Positions 10,801 to 20,394 of a stretch of 64,000 nucleotides of DNA are shown in pieces. The notes under the pieces were generated by a model that was given only the letters and a program-made list of their open reading frames with translations, made no database searches and was not told the origin of the DNA. This DNA is from Puccinia triticina (taxonomy: Eukaryota; Basidiomycota; Pucciniomycetes; Pucciniales; Pucciniaceae), in NCBI RefSeq assembly GCF_026914185.1, contig NC_070561.1:5208001-5272000 (forward strand), given 5' to 3'. Each line of letters starts with the position of its first letter. Within the stretch, counting starts at the first letter, position 1. A program made the position numbers and the translations under genes.

Positions 10801-11121
10801 AATTACCGGAACTAACTCAAGTGTGTCACATTCACCGCCTGCCCTCTGCACCCCACACATAGCACTGCTCCTCATCACTCCACGCCCCTATCCCCGCTAT
10901 CAGGTACAAACAGCTTCACCTTGGCTGTTATCCCCATCCATTTCTCGGGCACGTGTCCAGAAAGCAAGACTGGCGGCCAACCCGGACGTCTTGTCAGAGA
11001 AAGACGCGGCTGTGTTGATGGGCTTGCAGTCCCCCGCTCATCGGCTCGCCCCCACCGCCAAGAGCCCCAATGGGTCCCCGGGCAATCATAACCTCAACGA
11101 TCTTCAGCTCGGAGCCGAGTA

Positions 11122-11990
11122 GAGGCCTTGACAAAGCACGCAGCGCCCGTCGCCCTCCAAAGCGGGCGCCGAGTCTCGTAAGTCTCTCTCTCTCTCTCTT
11201 GCTGGTTATGTTAGGCCCACCTAACGTCGTGCTGGTGTGTGCAGCCAAAGAGCTCTCGGCATCCGACCGGGACCTGCTCCGCTGGATCAACAACAAGATC
11301 CGGGCCCGCACGTCGGCCACCGCCTCGGACTTCTCGGGCTCCATCAGCTGAGGCCTTGACAAAGCACGCAGCGCCTGTTGCCCTCCAAAGCGGGCGCCAA
11401 GTCTCGTAAGTCTCGCTCTCTCTCTCTTGCTGGTTATGTTAGGCCCACCTAATGTCGTGCTGGTGTGTGCAGCCGAAGAGACCTCGGCATCTGACCGGGA
11501 CCTGCTCAGCTGGATCAACAACAAGATCCGGGCCCGGCCACCGCCTTGGACTTCTCGGGCTCCATCAGCTGAGGCCTTGACGAAGCACACAGCGTCAGTC
11601 GCCCTCCAAAGCGGGCGCCGAGTCTTGTAAGTCTCTCTCTCTCTCTCTTGCTGTTTATGTTAGGCCCACCTAACGTCGTGGTGGTGTGTGCAGCCAAAGA
11701 GCTCTCGGAATCCGACCGGGACCTGCTCGGCTGGATCAACAACAAGATCAGGGCCCGCAAGTCGGCCACTGCCTCGGACTTCTCAGGCTCCATCCGCAAC
11801 GGCCACGCGCTCGTCCGGCTCATCGAGGCCCTCACTATGGCCGACTCCGGCCTCTCCATCAGGGACTTCCTTGGCGCCTCCCATCTCACTCAGCTCGACC
11901 TCCATCGCCCTGCTGGCCCGGATACGCCAGGTGCCTCTGGTATACATTCCAAAACAAATTGTTGTGATGTTCTTCTTTTTCAGAAGGATG
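11122..11990 (+). pseudogene. Captured calponin-homology gene fragment, triplicated
   Basis: Three head-to-tail units (about 11122-11350, 11351-11571, 11572-11810 and onwards) each contain an exon end, a small intron and the next exon. The intron begins GTAAGTCTC, passes through a (TC)n run and ends GTGTGTGCAG. The spliced exon encodes KELSASDRDLLRWINNKI, then SATASDFSGSI, and only the third copy continues into RNGHALVRLIEALT and SGLSIRDFLGASHLTQLDL. That pattern (D-L-L-W-I-N, then F..S..NG.AL..LI..L) is a calponin-homology fold, normally actin-binding. Units one and two end at the same point in a stop. Upstream 10985-11120 may hold another exon. Best read as gene capture by a MULE. Confidence 0.65.
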
Positions 11991-12711
11991 GTTAGATTTG
12001 AATTTCCACTGTTGTTTCCCTTGCTTCCTGGATAAGCAAAGGGTATATTTCCTACCCAATTTCAAAAACATATTGCACTTGCTCATAATGTCCTGAACAA
12101 TTTATTGGTCTCAAGATAGCAAGCAAGGCTTGTTGAACTTCTTCTTCAGCCACAAACCTGCCAACCAATGAGAGCAAAAAAACCCAGTCCATGACATTGA
12201 GAGGTTAACTGTTAACAATAATCAAAATATAATGAATTGAATGTACATACAGAGTTTGAAAATTGAAACAACACATCAGTTTTGATAATTCAATTGCCAT
12301 TCTAAAGCACAGCCCACATGAGGATATTCTAAGTAGCATATCTCAACAGAATGGGAGATTTTGAGAGAAGAGTCGTATTATCCAGACCCTCTGCATCAGA
12401 AATAACCCATATTAATACTGTAATACCACACGGAATCACCAATTGTAGTCAACAAGAGGACAGGAGCTTATTTCGGCACTTCATAGATGCTTAGTTTTCC
12501 TGTTTGCTTCATTCCTCAGCCCCATCATTCAGACCTTTGCTCACCACCAGTCTTCTGAAATTTCATGAAAGGGCCCACACAAATTGAGTGGGATACTTGC
12601 TGCCTGTGGGGGAAGGCGGGGCCGGGGGCTTGCCAGGGTAAATGGAGTGGGGGGGGGGGCTTACACCCTGCAGCGGCGTAGCCGCTTTGGCCTCTAGTCA
12701 GGTCATGAATT
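11991..12711. other. Mutator-like element interior, no gene seen
   Basis: No convincing exon or repeat. The end of the block (about 12665-12710) carries GCAGCGGCGTAGCCGCTTTG followed by GCCTCTAGTCAGG, and a related string recurs at about 42670-42710, so the two Mutator-like loci share this piece. Confidence 0.4.
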
Positions 12712-12985
12712 TGCACATGTACCATGATACTGTGAAATTTTTGGGGCTACTGGGGCACAGGAAGCGATATTACAGGTCCCTGCCGCGTTAAAATATGATT
12801 TTTTCATGTCAATTTTCTGTAGGCTCAAGGAGACCCCTAAATGACTTGATTATTTTTTAGGGGGATCATAAAAAGTCATTCTATTGATTCATCAAAAAAT
12901 ATCTCAAGAAATGCAAGCCGTTTTTTTGGGGGAATGCACAGTGCGCAAAGAACCGTGGCGAAAGCACGCACTGGGGGCGGGACGT
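12712..12985. repeat. Right TIR of the Mutator-like element (inner part)
   Basis: Inverted copy of about 8830-9130: it shares the reverse of CATGTCAATTTTCTGTAGGC, GATCCCCCTAAAAAATAA and GCAAGCCGTTTTTTTGGGGG. It stops at GACGT where the gypsy 2 LTR begins and continues after 21207 as the last ~78 bp. The junction has no clean 5-bp duplication (GACGT before, TAACG after). Confidence 0.85.
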
Positions 12986-13799
12986 TGTGGTGGACAATCT
13001 GGTGCACGCGGAGGATCAATCTTTTTTTTTGCCGCGCATGGCGCGCGCCAGAGGACATCAAGACTCAAGACATCAAGATTCAGCTTTCAGCCCTCAAGGC
13101 TTCCTCAAGTTCAGCGGCGCAGCGTGGCGCATCCTCAAGGCGTTTCAGGTTTTCTTTCTTTCCCCCCTTCTTTTCCTTTGTTCCTGTGTTGATGTTTTGG
13201 TTCTCCTGTCAGTTTTCCTTTCATTATGTTTGTTATTTTTCTCTTTCACTTTGCGCGCGTTGGTTAGGTTTTGGATGAGGAGGGTTGGTTGGTTTTTGTC
13301 TCGTTTCCTTTTGTTTTGTTTTGTGTCTGCTGTTTTGTTTGTTGTAGCGCGCGCGTGCGCGCTAGGTTGTGATGAGATGTCTGCTACATGTCACCAACTC
13401 CAAGGTTTGAGTTCAGTTTGAACTCAGGCTTTGGAGCGGCAGGGACCTACTCTGAACCATAATTTTCAGTTTCTCCATCAAAAATTCAAAGTTATAAGTC
13501 TTGGCAACTGTCTGCCCGAAGTATCAGCTCGTTAAAGTTCAATTTCCCCGCAACGCCGATCTCTTCCAACTCTCTGGTTTAGATCACAACCCCGCCGGCA
13601 GTATCCCCGGCTCCTCTCTCAAACAAAATCGCCGACGCGCATCTCTAGCCGTCGTAAAATCAAACCCCCCCCCAACGCTACACAAATCTCAGCGCTCTTT
13701 ATCGGCCAAACACCCGGAGGGCATATTCCTTAGTCTTCTTTTCTTTTCTTTCTTTCCCCTCCCCGAACTGCTGCCGGCCTAGCACCGGCCAGAGTTCCA
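12986..13799 (+). repeat. 5' LTR of gypsy 2 (814 bp)
   Basis: Starts TGTGGTGGACAATCTGG and ends CCAGAGTTCCA, matching 20395-21207. Contains a GCGCGCGCGTGCGCGC palindrome near 13347-13362 and long T-rich tracts. Short open frames inside it occur identically in both LTRs and are not genes. Confidence 0.93.
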
Positions 13800-13803
13800 T
13801 ATT

Positions 13804-13853
13804 TGGTCCCCCAAGCCGGGATCAAACCAGCGACCTCAAGATTTACAGTCTCG
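13804..13853 (-). other. Extended primer-binding site from tRNA-Tyr(GTA)
   Basis: Four nt after the LTR, the minus strand of this stretch reads as the 3' half of a tRNA: anticodon loop CTGTAAATC, then GGTCGCTGG, T-arm GGTTTGATCCC and an acceptor strand ending GGGGGACCA. The terminal CCA is not normally genome-encoded in nuclear tRNA genes, so the stretch derives from mature tRNA. The anticodon is GTA (Tyr). The match is about 50 nt, far longer than the usual 10-18 nt site. The 5' half of the tRNA is not convincingly present. Confidence 0.75.
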
Positions 13854-13947
13854 CCAATTTGGACGGTTTCGAGACGCTTGGCGGTCTTTGTTTGTTATTT
13901 TTCAGTTTTTTTTTAGGTTTCAGCGGCAGAGGCACAGGAGACTAGAA

Positions 13948-14055
13948 GTAAGTCCTCCCAATTGTGCACCTCCGCGGGTCATCTACTACGAAGTTTTCGC
14001 AACATTAAGTCGCCACATTTGTGAGCCCTTGGAAAGCTTTCGTCTTATTTCTCAG
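13948..14055 (+). other. Intron-like module, copy A (gag leader)
   Basis: Begins GTAAGTCCTCCCAATTGTGC, contains TTTTCGCAACATTAAGTCGCC and GTGAGCCC, and ends in a pyrimidine-rich TCGTCTTATTTCTCAG. It lies in the untranslated leader between the primer site and the gag ATG at 14079. Length 108 nt, normal for a fungal intron. Three further copies lie in the same element. Confidence 0.6.
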
Positions 14056-14078
14056 CTCGACGGTTGATTTTCTTTGAA

Positions 14079-17000
14079 ATGGCCGACCCAGTGGCAGGCG
14101 CATCGGATGGAAGGATGGTCAAGATTAAGCCGCAGGACAAGTCCTTATGCTTCGACGGTACCAATGTGGAGCGGTTTTTGGCCAACTATCAACTGGCAGC
14201 CAGGCTTGATGGAGCATCCGAGTTCGATATGGCTCAGCAACTTTGTTTTTTCCTCCGCACGGCTGAAGTTAAGGATGTCGTCGAGACTTTGGACGGATTC
14301 GACCCCCCAAGTTGGTCCGCTCTCAAGGCCGCTATGCTCTCGCATTGGGGCAAGATAGATACGGCTCGCTTCACGACGCGGCATCTGGAAGACCTAGTTC
14401 AAGGATGGAAGGATAAAGGCGGCATCAGATCAGTCGTAGACTTCCAAGAGTTCCGCAAATCGTGGCAGCCTATTCAGTCGTACCTTCTGCGGAAGGATCA
14501 CATCGACTCCGTCAAAGAAATCAAGCGGTTGTACTACCAGTCTTTTTCGCTCGGCCTTCAGGAGCGGATTCGCGAGCAGTTAATCCGGGACAAGACCATG
14601 ATCACCACTCAAGATAATCGCTTCAAGTTGCCGAAGTTCGAGGTCCTGAAGAAGGCTGTTGAGGAAGTGATGAAGAATCAGACGGCGCTTACATTCGAAG
14701 GTTCTCGCGTGGAGGTTCCGGTTCCGGTTGGTCAGTTCAAACAAGCAAACGACGTGATGCAGAAGATGGAGGCCGACCGCCGTCCCAAGGAAGGCTCGAG
14801 TCAGACTAGAGCACCGGCTACAGTGGACGAGATTGAACGGATGTTGCAGTCGTTCGAGCAACGCTTGGAGCAGAAATTTGCTAATCAGGCGCGACCGTCT
14901 ACGCCGCGAGGTCCCATGGTGTGTTATTACTGTCACAGGGAAGGGCACGGGTTGGGACGGTACGCAGAGCTCCAAAAGGACAAGGACGCGAGGCTGGTGG
15001 AGCAAAGGGGTGGAAGCTTCTTCCTACCTAATGGAGCGCTCATCCCCGTCGACAACTCTCGACCTATCCGACATGTGGTTGCATCCTATCAGCCCAAGGC
15101 GGCGGTGGTGAACACTGAAGAGCCTGAGCTGCGTGCGGCGTGCGGATCGTTGGACCCCTGGCAACCCCCAGCCGTTTCGTCTCAGTCTTTCTCTGGGACA
15201 TATCAGTCAGACCCGGCCCGCAAGAAGCACGAGCCCCCAAAACCGTTTAAGGCCCCTGTGTTGCCGCCTTCGGTCGTGAGGAGGCCAGCTCAAAAGAAGG
15301 CGACGCCGAAGTCGGGGTCGGACACAGAAGATATGGGCGCGGAACCCGAACTGTTCGAACGTGTACCAGGGACGACTCGTGTTCCTAGTTCAGAAGGAGA
15401 GCCGTCGAAGGAAAACCCTGTAGAGACAGCAGCCCCTAAGTCTACGTCTCCGTCCCCTAAGGTGCGCTTTGAGCGCGGTATTGCCAAGGACCACCCCAAC
15501 GCGGTCGACGGAATGCTTAAGAAGATGTTCGATCTCCCGGTGCCGAACGTTACGGTAGCCGAGTTGTTGGCGGTGGCGCCGTCAGTAGCTGAAGGGATGA
15601 AGAAATGGGTATCTCGGAGGCGCGTCGAGGTTGGAGTAGACGAGATGAGGGTGTCTTCTGGGACTTTGGCGGAGGATTCGGAAGGCGACAGTCAGATCAG
15701 CGGCATGAGGCTGTATTCCTGTCCGCTGGGCCATATGCCGTGCTTTATAGGTGACGAGGAGGGTTTATCTCATCCGTTGATCGATTCTGGGTCTCAGTTG
15801 AATTTAATATCTGATTCTGTGGCCAACAAGCTTAATATCAGCCCGCGAGTGAATTTTAGCTCCGCCGTTTATGGGATCGGCAATCAAGCCTGCGAACTTG
15901 TGGGGGTGGCTGAAGACGTCCCTATTCGAGTTGGCAAGACCATCATTGGATTGTGTCATTTCTGGATCACTCGAATGGATGGTCCCATCATTTTTGGACG
16001 TCCATTTCTCATGGATTTCAACGCCACTTTGAATTTCGACGGGCGGGTAGGAGAGCGCATCCTGCTACCGGATTCGACGGGTGTCCTCTGTCGACACGGG
16101 GCGTTGGGAGCGCGAGTTTCCTGGCCATGGAAGGAAGGCGGTGTTGTCTCACAAGGGGAAGGCGCGAGACGATCCAGTGGAGGGTCGGCATTTTTTGTAG
16201 GATCGGTTGGTTCAGGGGGCGGTAGATTTAATATAGAGTCTCACGATCTAGCCGCGGAATCAACTGTGTATTCGGAGACTCAAGGGCGCTATCTCTCTTT
16301 TCCTCTTTCTCTTCATTGTCATCAAGAAAGTCAACAGTCAAAATCCAAAAAAAATTCGGAAAACACTCAAAACTCAGAAAAAACATTTCCTTTGGTCAGC
16401 TCGGTTCTTCCCGTCATCTCCCATCAGTTTCCTCAAGATACTCGCAAGTCTTTCCAAGTTTTCGGTCCTCCTGACGAGGGTCTAGGGGTGAAGGGTACAA
16501 AGGAGGAAAACGGGTGCTCGCGGAGGCAGGGAGAAACAAAAGTAAGTTCCTCCCAATTGTGCACCTCCGGGCTTGATGCTCTTAAATTGTCGAAAACATT
16601 ACATGCCACGTATGTGAGCCCTTCTGTCGAGTCTCCGCATCCTTTGCTTTCAGGTGGCTCTCCAGTCTATCAAACACGCCTCCGCAATGAGGGAAAACTA
16701 GCGGTATCTTTGGTTCTTACTCGACTCCGTAATGAGAATAAACTAGATACGTCTCTTGACGTCCTCCGCAACGAGATTAAACTAGCTACACTCCGCGATG
16801 AGTCTAAACTCCCGAGCCTCCGCAACGAGGGAAAACTAAAGATCCTCTGCGATGAGGTGAAACTAGCGGTATATTGGATGGCGGCAGAAGGAGGGTATGT
16901 GTATTTTGGGATGACGGGGGGATTGGGAGAACCAAAAGTAAGTTCCTCCCAATTGTGCACCTCCGGGCAAGATGCCGCATCATTGTTGAAAACCCTACCT

Positions 17001-18743
17001 CGGGCCACACTCGTGAGCAAAGCGCCGGCGTTTCTTTCTACTCTTGCAGAAAAGGCAGTTTTTGAAGATCCCGTGGAGCACCGGACATGGCGACTGCTGG
17101 AATGTGGACTTGGTTTGCATGCTCAAACGGCGCTTGCAGAATTATGGCGCGGTGGAGCTCTCCTGTCTTTCGCGGCAAAATACAAGCCGGTTGCAAGGAA
17201 GATCAAGCCGGTGAACCAGCCCATGCCTCAGAATCTCAACCCCCCTCTTTGTCGTCCGCCTCTCTCTCGTGGCCCGTACTGCGGCCTCTCCAGATCATTA
17301 GCGGGGCCCTTCGCGCCGCAAGGACGGGTGGCTGAAGACCGGCTTTCCGTGGTAAACTTTGGTCCTGAGGGGTGGCTGTGGCCAGACGAGTTGAATCTCA
17401 TCAAAAACGTGTTGGCTGAACGCAACCTGTCTATAGCATTTACGGAGAGCGAGCGTGGATTGTTGAAGGAGTCGTATGGGATGCCTTATATCATACCGGT
17501 TGTGGAACACGAGCCGTGGCAGAAAAAGAAGATTCCTATTCCCGCGGCTAAGCTAGAGGAGTTCATCCAAGTGGTCCGCGAGCGTGTCGCTACGGGACTT
17601 TACAAACAGTCAACGTCGAGTTACACCTCTCCGGTTTTCTGCGTTCTCAAGAGCAACGGCAAAATTCGGGTCGTCCACGATCTGCAGCCTTTGAATAAGG
17701 TTACGATTAAGGACGCGGGTGTCCCGCCCGCTACAGAGGAATTTGTTGAGTCCTTTGCTGGCCGCGCATGCTATGGCTTGGGCGATATTATGGGCGGCTA
17801 CGACGAGCGCGCTCTAGACCCCATCTCTCGCCCACTTACGACTTTCGACACTCCTCTCGGGCGTTTTCAACTCACACGGCTACCTCAGGGAGCGACTAAC
17901 TCCGTCGCCGTGTACCAGGCCCAAATGGTATGGATACTGCAGGACGAAATCCCGGATCAAGCGGGGATTTTCATCGACGACGGCGGCATTAAGGGCCCTG
18001 TCACTGACTATGGAAACGAGAGGGTTCCTTGGCACGCTGGGATCCGCCGCTTTATATGGGAATATGCAACTACTCTCGAGCGGATTCTTTTCCGCATCGA
18101 GGAATCTGGATTAACGGTTTCCGCCTCAAAGTTAGCTGCGTGTGTCCCTGCTCTCAAAATTGTCGGACACGTGGTATGCAAAGAAGGTCGAAAAATGGCA
18201 AAGTCAAAGGTAAACAAGATTCTCTCCTGGCCCACACCGGCAAATCCTACGGAAGTACGCGGCTTTCTGGGTGTGGTGGTCTATGTACGGATTTTCATAC
18301 CGCATCTCTCCAAAATTTGCCTCCCTTTGAGACGGTTGACGCGCAAGGACTCGGAATGGATCTGGACCACGGAGTGTGCGGCGGCTTTTGAACGGCTCAA
18401 GGTTATCGTGGGAAAAGACATCGTCTTGGTAAAACTTAGGTATGGGTCTGACGCTGGCCTACTTAAACTAGCGGTGGATTCGAGTTTTCACGCCGCTGGA
18501 GCGGTGCTCACGCAAGAGGATGCAAACGGCTTTGATCGTCCCGCTCTTTACGAGTCTCTTCTTTTCTCCGACGTCAAATCTTGGTACTCGCAGCCAAAAC
18601 TCGAACTCTGCGGGGTGGCGCGCATTCTCAAGAAGATGCAGACGGTCTTGTGGGGTCAACACTTCGAATTGCAAGTCGACGCCCACTCTTTGATTGAGAT
18701 GATCAACGCCCCTAGCCTCCCCAACGCGCCCATGACACGTTGA
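14079..18743 (+). CDS. Gypsy 2 gag-protease-RT-RNase H polyprotein
   Basis: The ATG at 14079 (MADPVAGASDGRMVKIKPQD) opens about 1554 codons. Gag-like helical region: residues ~1-270. A single zinc knuckle CYYCHREGHGLGRYAE lies at ~282, with the last Cys replaced. A Ser/Pro/Glu-rich linker follows, then retropepsin LIDSGSQLNLIS at ~567. Next comes an unusual spacer (~800-1050) with two intron-like modules and an RNEGKL repeat. RT spans ~1150-1400, including TRLPQGATNS and catalytic IFIDDGGIKG (FIDD in place of YVDD). RNase H begins at LKLAVDSSFHAAGAVLTQE. The frame ends at a TGA where Trp would continue the RNase H. Replicates the element; acts in virus-like particles. Confidence 0.9.
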   Translation: MADPVAGASDGRMVKIKPQDKSLCFDGTNVERFLANYQLAARLDGASEFDMAQQLCFFLRTAEVKDVVETLDGFDPPSWSALKAAMLSHWGKIDTARFTTRHLEDLVQGWKDKGGIRSVVDFQEFRKSWQPIQSYLLRKDHIDSVKEIKRLYYQSFSLGLQERIREQLIRDKTMITTQDNRFKLPKFEVLKKAVEEVMKNQTALTFEGSRVEVPVPVGQFKQANDVMQKMEADRRPKEGSSQTRAPATVDEIERMLQSFEQRLEQKFANQARPSTPRGPMVCYYCHREGHGLGRYAELQKDKDARLVEQRGGSFFLPNGALIPVDNSRPIRHVVASYQPKAAVVNTEEPELRAACGSLDPWQPPAVSSQSFSGTYQSDPARKKHEPPKPFKAPVLPPSVVRRPAQKKATPKSGSDTEDMGAEPELFERVPGTTRVPSSEGEPSKENPVETAAPKSTSPSPKVRFERGIAKDHPNAVDGMLKKMFDLPVPNVTVAELLAVAPSVAEGMKKWVSRRRVEVGVDEMRVSSGTLAEDSEGDSQISGMRLYSCPLGHMPCFIGDEEGLSHPLIDSGSQLNLISDSVANKLNISPRVNFSSAVYGIGNQACELVGVAEDVPIRVGKTIIGLCHFWITRMDGPIIFGRPFLMDFNATLNFDGRVGERILLPDSTGVLCRHGALGARVSWPWKEGGVVSQGEGARRSSGGSAFFVGSVGSGGGRFNIESHDLAAESTVYSETQGRYLSFPLSLHCHQESQQSKSKKNSENTQNSEKTFPLVSSVLPVISHQFPQDTRKSFQVFGPPDEGLGVKGTKEENGCSRRQGETKVSSSQLCTSGLDALKLSKTLHATYVSPSVESPHPLLSGGSPVYQTRLRNEGKLAVSLVLTRLRNENKLDTSLDVLRNEIKLATLRDESKLPSLRNEGKLKILCDEVKLAVYWMAAEGGYVYFGMTGGLGEPKVSSSQLCTSGQDAASLLKTLPRATLVSKAPAFLSTLAEKAVFEDPVEHRTWRLLECGLGLHAQTALAELWRGGALLSFAAKYKPVARKIKPVNQPMPQNLNPPLCRPPLSRGPYCGLSRSLAGPFAPQGRVAEDRLSVVNFGPEGWLWPDELNLIKNVLAERNLSIAFTESERGLLKESYGMPYIIPVVEHEPWQKKKIPIPAAKLEEFIQVVRERVATGLYKQSTSSYTSPVFCVLKSNGKIRVVHDLQPLNKVTIKDAGVPPATEEFVESFAGRACYGLGDIMGGYDERALDPISRPLTTFDTPLGRFQLTRLPQGATNSVAVYQAQMVWILQDEIPDQAGIFIDDGGIKGPVTDYGNERVPWHAGIRRFIWEYATTLERILFRIEESGLTVSASKLAACVPALKIVGHVVCKEGRKMAKSKVNKILSWPTPANPTEVRGFLGVVVYVRIFIPHLSKICLPLRRLTRKDSEWIWTTECAAAFERLKVIVGKDIVLVKLRYGSDAGLLKLAVDSSFHAAGAVLTQEDANGFDRPALYESLLFSDVKSWYSQPKLELCGVARILKKMQTVLWGQHFELQVDAHSLIEMINAPSLPNAPMTR
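16542..16653 (+). other. Intron-like module, copy B (within pol frame)
   Basis: GTAAGTTCCTCCCAATTGTG start, GAAAACATTACATGCCACG middle, GTGAGCCC, and end CATCCTTTGCTTTCAG; 112 nt. It lies in the open frame between protease and RT and contains no stop, reading VSSSQLCTSG. Removing it would shift the frame and meet a stop soon after, so constitutive splicing is not compatible with pol expression. Confidence 0.6.
16677..16873 (+). repeat. In-frame minisatellite encoding LRNEGKL repeats
   Basis: Six degenerate units of the type CTCCGCAACGAGGGAAAACT encode RLRNEGKLAVS, LRNENKLDTS, LRNEIKLAT, LRDESKLPS, LRNEGKLKI and LCDEVKLAV. Unit spacing varies but always preserves the frame. The stretch lies between intron-like modules B and C, in the linker between protease and RT. 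Charged, probably helical. No function is known to me. Confidence 0.8.
16938..17049 (+). other. Intron-like module, copy C (within pol frame)
   Basis: Same start as copy B over more than 30 nt, then GAAAACCCTACCTCGGGCCAC, TCGTGAGC, and end CTTTCTACTCTTGCAG; also 112 nt. It lies exactly 396 nt (132 codons) after copy B and is read in the same frame (VSSSQLCTSGQDA). The two copies may have arisen by one duplication that included the intervening linker. Confidence 0.6.
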
Positions 18744-20202
18744 GTGGCTTTCATTCAGCTTTTTTCTTTTGGTATTGTGCATCGGCCGGGAAAGGGCTTC
18801 ACTATGCCCGATGGTCTCTCCAGGCGTCCGCAAGGGGACAAGGAATTGGACCCTCCCTCTGATTTTGATGAAGACAAGCCGCACATCAAGCCACGGTAAT
18901 CTTATGCGCTGGGCGCGGAGGACACGTACTCTGGATTCCAGCAGGGTTATTGGCGGGACTGAGCGTTTTCTAGCTACGATGACTAAGCCAGACGGGATGG
19001 ACGCGAAGGAATTTCGCGCTTTGAAGCGCAGGTCATCAGATTTCTTCTTACAATCTGGGCGCCTCATGAAGAGAGGGAGCCCTTTACCTCGAATCGTTGT
19101 CACAATTCCCGTCAAGCAAGAATCCATTCTCAGTGAGCTTCATGAGGGGCTGGGCCATCGGGGTGCTATAGAAACTTATAGGCGCGTGTCAGAGCGCTTT
19201 TGGTGGCCCTCTCTGAAGCGATCTGTGGCGCGTTGGTGCCAGAGCTGTGAGGCCTGTCAGAAAAGAGATCTTCGCCGCCCACACGAATTACGCTACCCGA
19301 CAGGCGAGTCAACGTTGTTCGGCCGCGTCTCAATGGACGCGGTTCACTTGAAGGCGAGTGGCGCTAAGTATTTGATTGTCGCACGAGATGATTTCTCAGG
19401 CTGGGTTGAGGCGAAAATCCTCAACAATCTCACTTCGGAGGCGGTTGCTGGCTTCCTTCAAGAGCATTGGACGATGCGCTATGGGTTGGCGCAGGCATAT
19501 TCGACTGATGGGGGTTCCGAATTCGGTGGCGCGCTAGCGGAGATGTTGCGGGCTTTACCGGGAAAGCATTGAGTCTCTACGCCCTACTATCCAGAGGGAC
19601 AAGGAATGGTCAAACGTGGGCATGGTCCTCTCAAAGCCGCACTGGTGAAGCTGGCTGGGGAAAGCGGCAAGAATTGCCGGAAATTCCTCCCCCTAGTCCT
19701 TTTTGCCGACCGTATCTCAACCAAGCGCACGACAGGGTATTCACCCTATGAGCTAGTTTTCGGCCAGCGGGCCGTCCTCCCTTTGGATTTGGAAATTGAA
19801 TCGTATCTCGGCGTCGATTGGGACAACGTGAAGAGCACCACCGACCTCCTTGTCGCGCGGTCCACGCAGTTGGAGCGCAGCGAGAAGACGCGCGGCATCG
19901 CGTATCGGAAGATGATGGAAGCGCGCAAGGACTCGATGCGCTACTGGGAAGAGAAGCACCCAGGACGACTGCGCGACGCCCTCAAGCCTGGAGATCGGGT
20001 CCTCGCGTACAATCGGTCTCTCAAGACGCAGTGGGGGCAGTTATTTGCGCATCGATGGAACGGCCCCTACCGCGTCGTGAAGCAGGTTGAGGGCGGGTTG
20101 TATGTTCTGGAGGATCTCAATGGCACGGAGCTGAAGAGGCGCTTTTCTGCGGATCAGGTCAAACGGTTTTACTCCCGCAAGGACATTGCTGACCACAAGT
20201 AA
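18744..20202 (+). pseudogene. Gypsy 2 RNase H end and integrase, interrupted
   Basis: After the TGA at 18741-18743 the frame continues VAFIQLFSFGIVHRPGKG, ends after IKPR, and shifts. The integrase frame (18769-19572) has the zinc-binding pair ELHEGLGHRG and CQSCEACQ, then catalytic Asp in SMDAVHLK and STDGGSEFGG. A TGA at 19570-19572 precedes VSTPYYPEGQGM with the third acidic residue. The C-terminal part (to 20202) carries a GPY/F module, RWNGPYRVVK. Two TGAs and one frameshift make integrase non-functional in this copy. The final stop overlaps the donor of intron-like module D. Confidence 0.85.
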
Positions 20203-20322
20203 GTTCCTCTCCAAGTGTGCACCTTCTGGGTAGTTACTACCGCAATTTCTCGAAACTCTACTTCTTGCCACGCTCGTGAGCACCGCGGACGTGCCTGGTT
20301 GGTTTCTTTTCCCTTTCTTTAG
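20199..20322 (+). other. Intron-like module, copy D (after pol stop)
   Basis: GTAAGTTCCTCTCCAAGTGT start, CTCGAAACTCTACTTCTTGCC middle, CGTGAGC, then TCTTTTCCCTTTCTTTAG. A second candidate 3' site TTTTCTTTTTTAG ends at 20344. The stop codon TAA of the integrase frame is formed by the AAGTAAGT donor itself. Copies A and D flank the coding region, B and C sit inside it. Confidence 0.55.
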
Positions 20323-20394
20323 GGACTTGGATTTTCTTTTTTAGGCACGGTACTGGACAAGCAGTCTAGGGACAGACTGCAAGTCGTGGGTGGA

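Noticed and set aside
10574..11122. 182-codon His/Arg/Pro-rich plus-strand frame
   Set aside because: The first third is the 24-bp minisatellite read in another frame. Only the last part may be a captured exon.
12987..13421. Open frames of 60-146 codons repeated at 12884-13421 and 20386-20830
   Set aside because: They lie inside the two LTRs of gypsy 2 and are identical because the LTRs are, with no start context or family match.
13804..13853. Minus-strand tRNA-Tyr gene
   Set aside because: Only the 3' half is present, it includes the post-transcriptional CCA, and it is placed exactly where a primer site is expected.
16542..17049. Introns B and C as constitutively spliced introns of pol
   Set aside because: Removing B alone, or B through C, shifts the frame into stops, while the unspliced frame is open into RT. 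I keep them as intron-like modules only.
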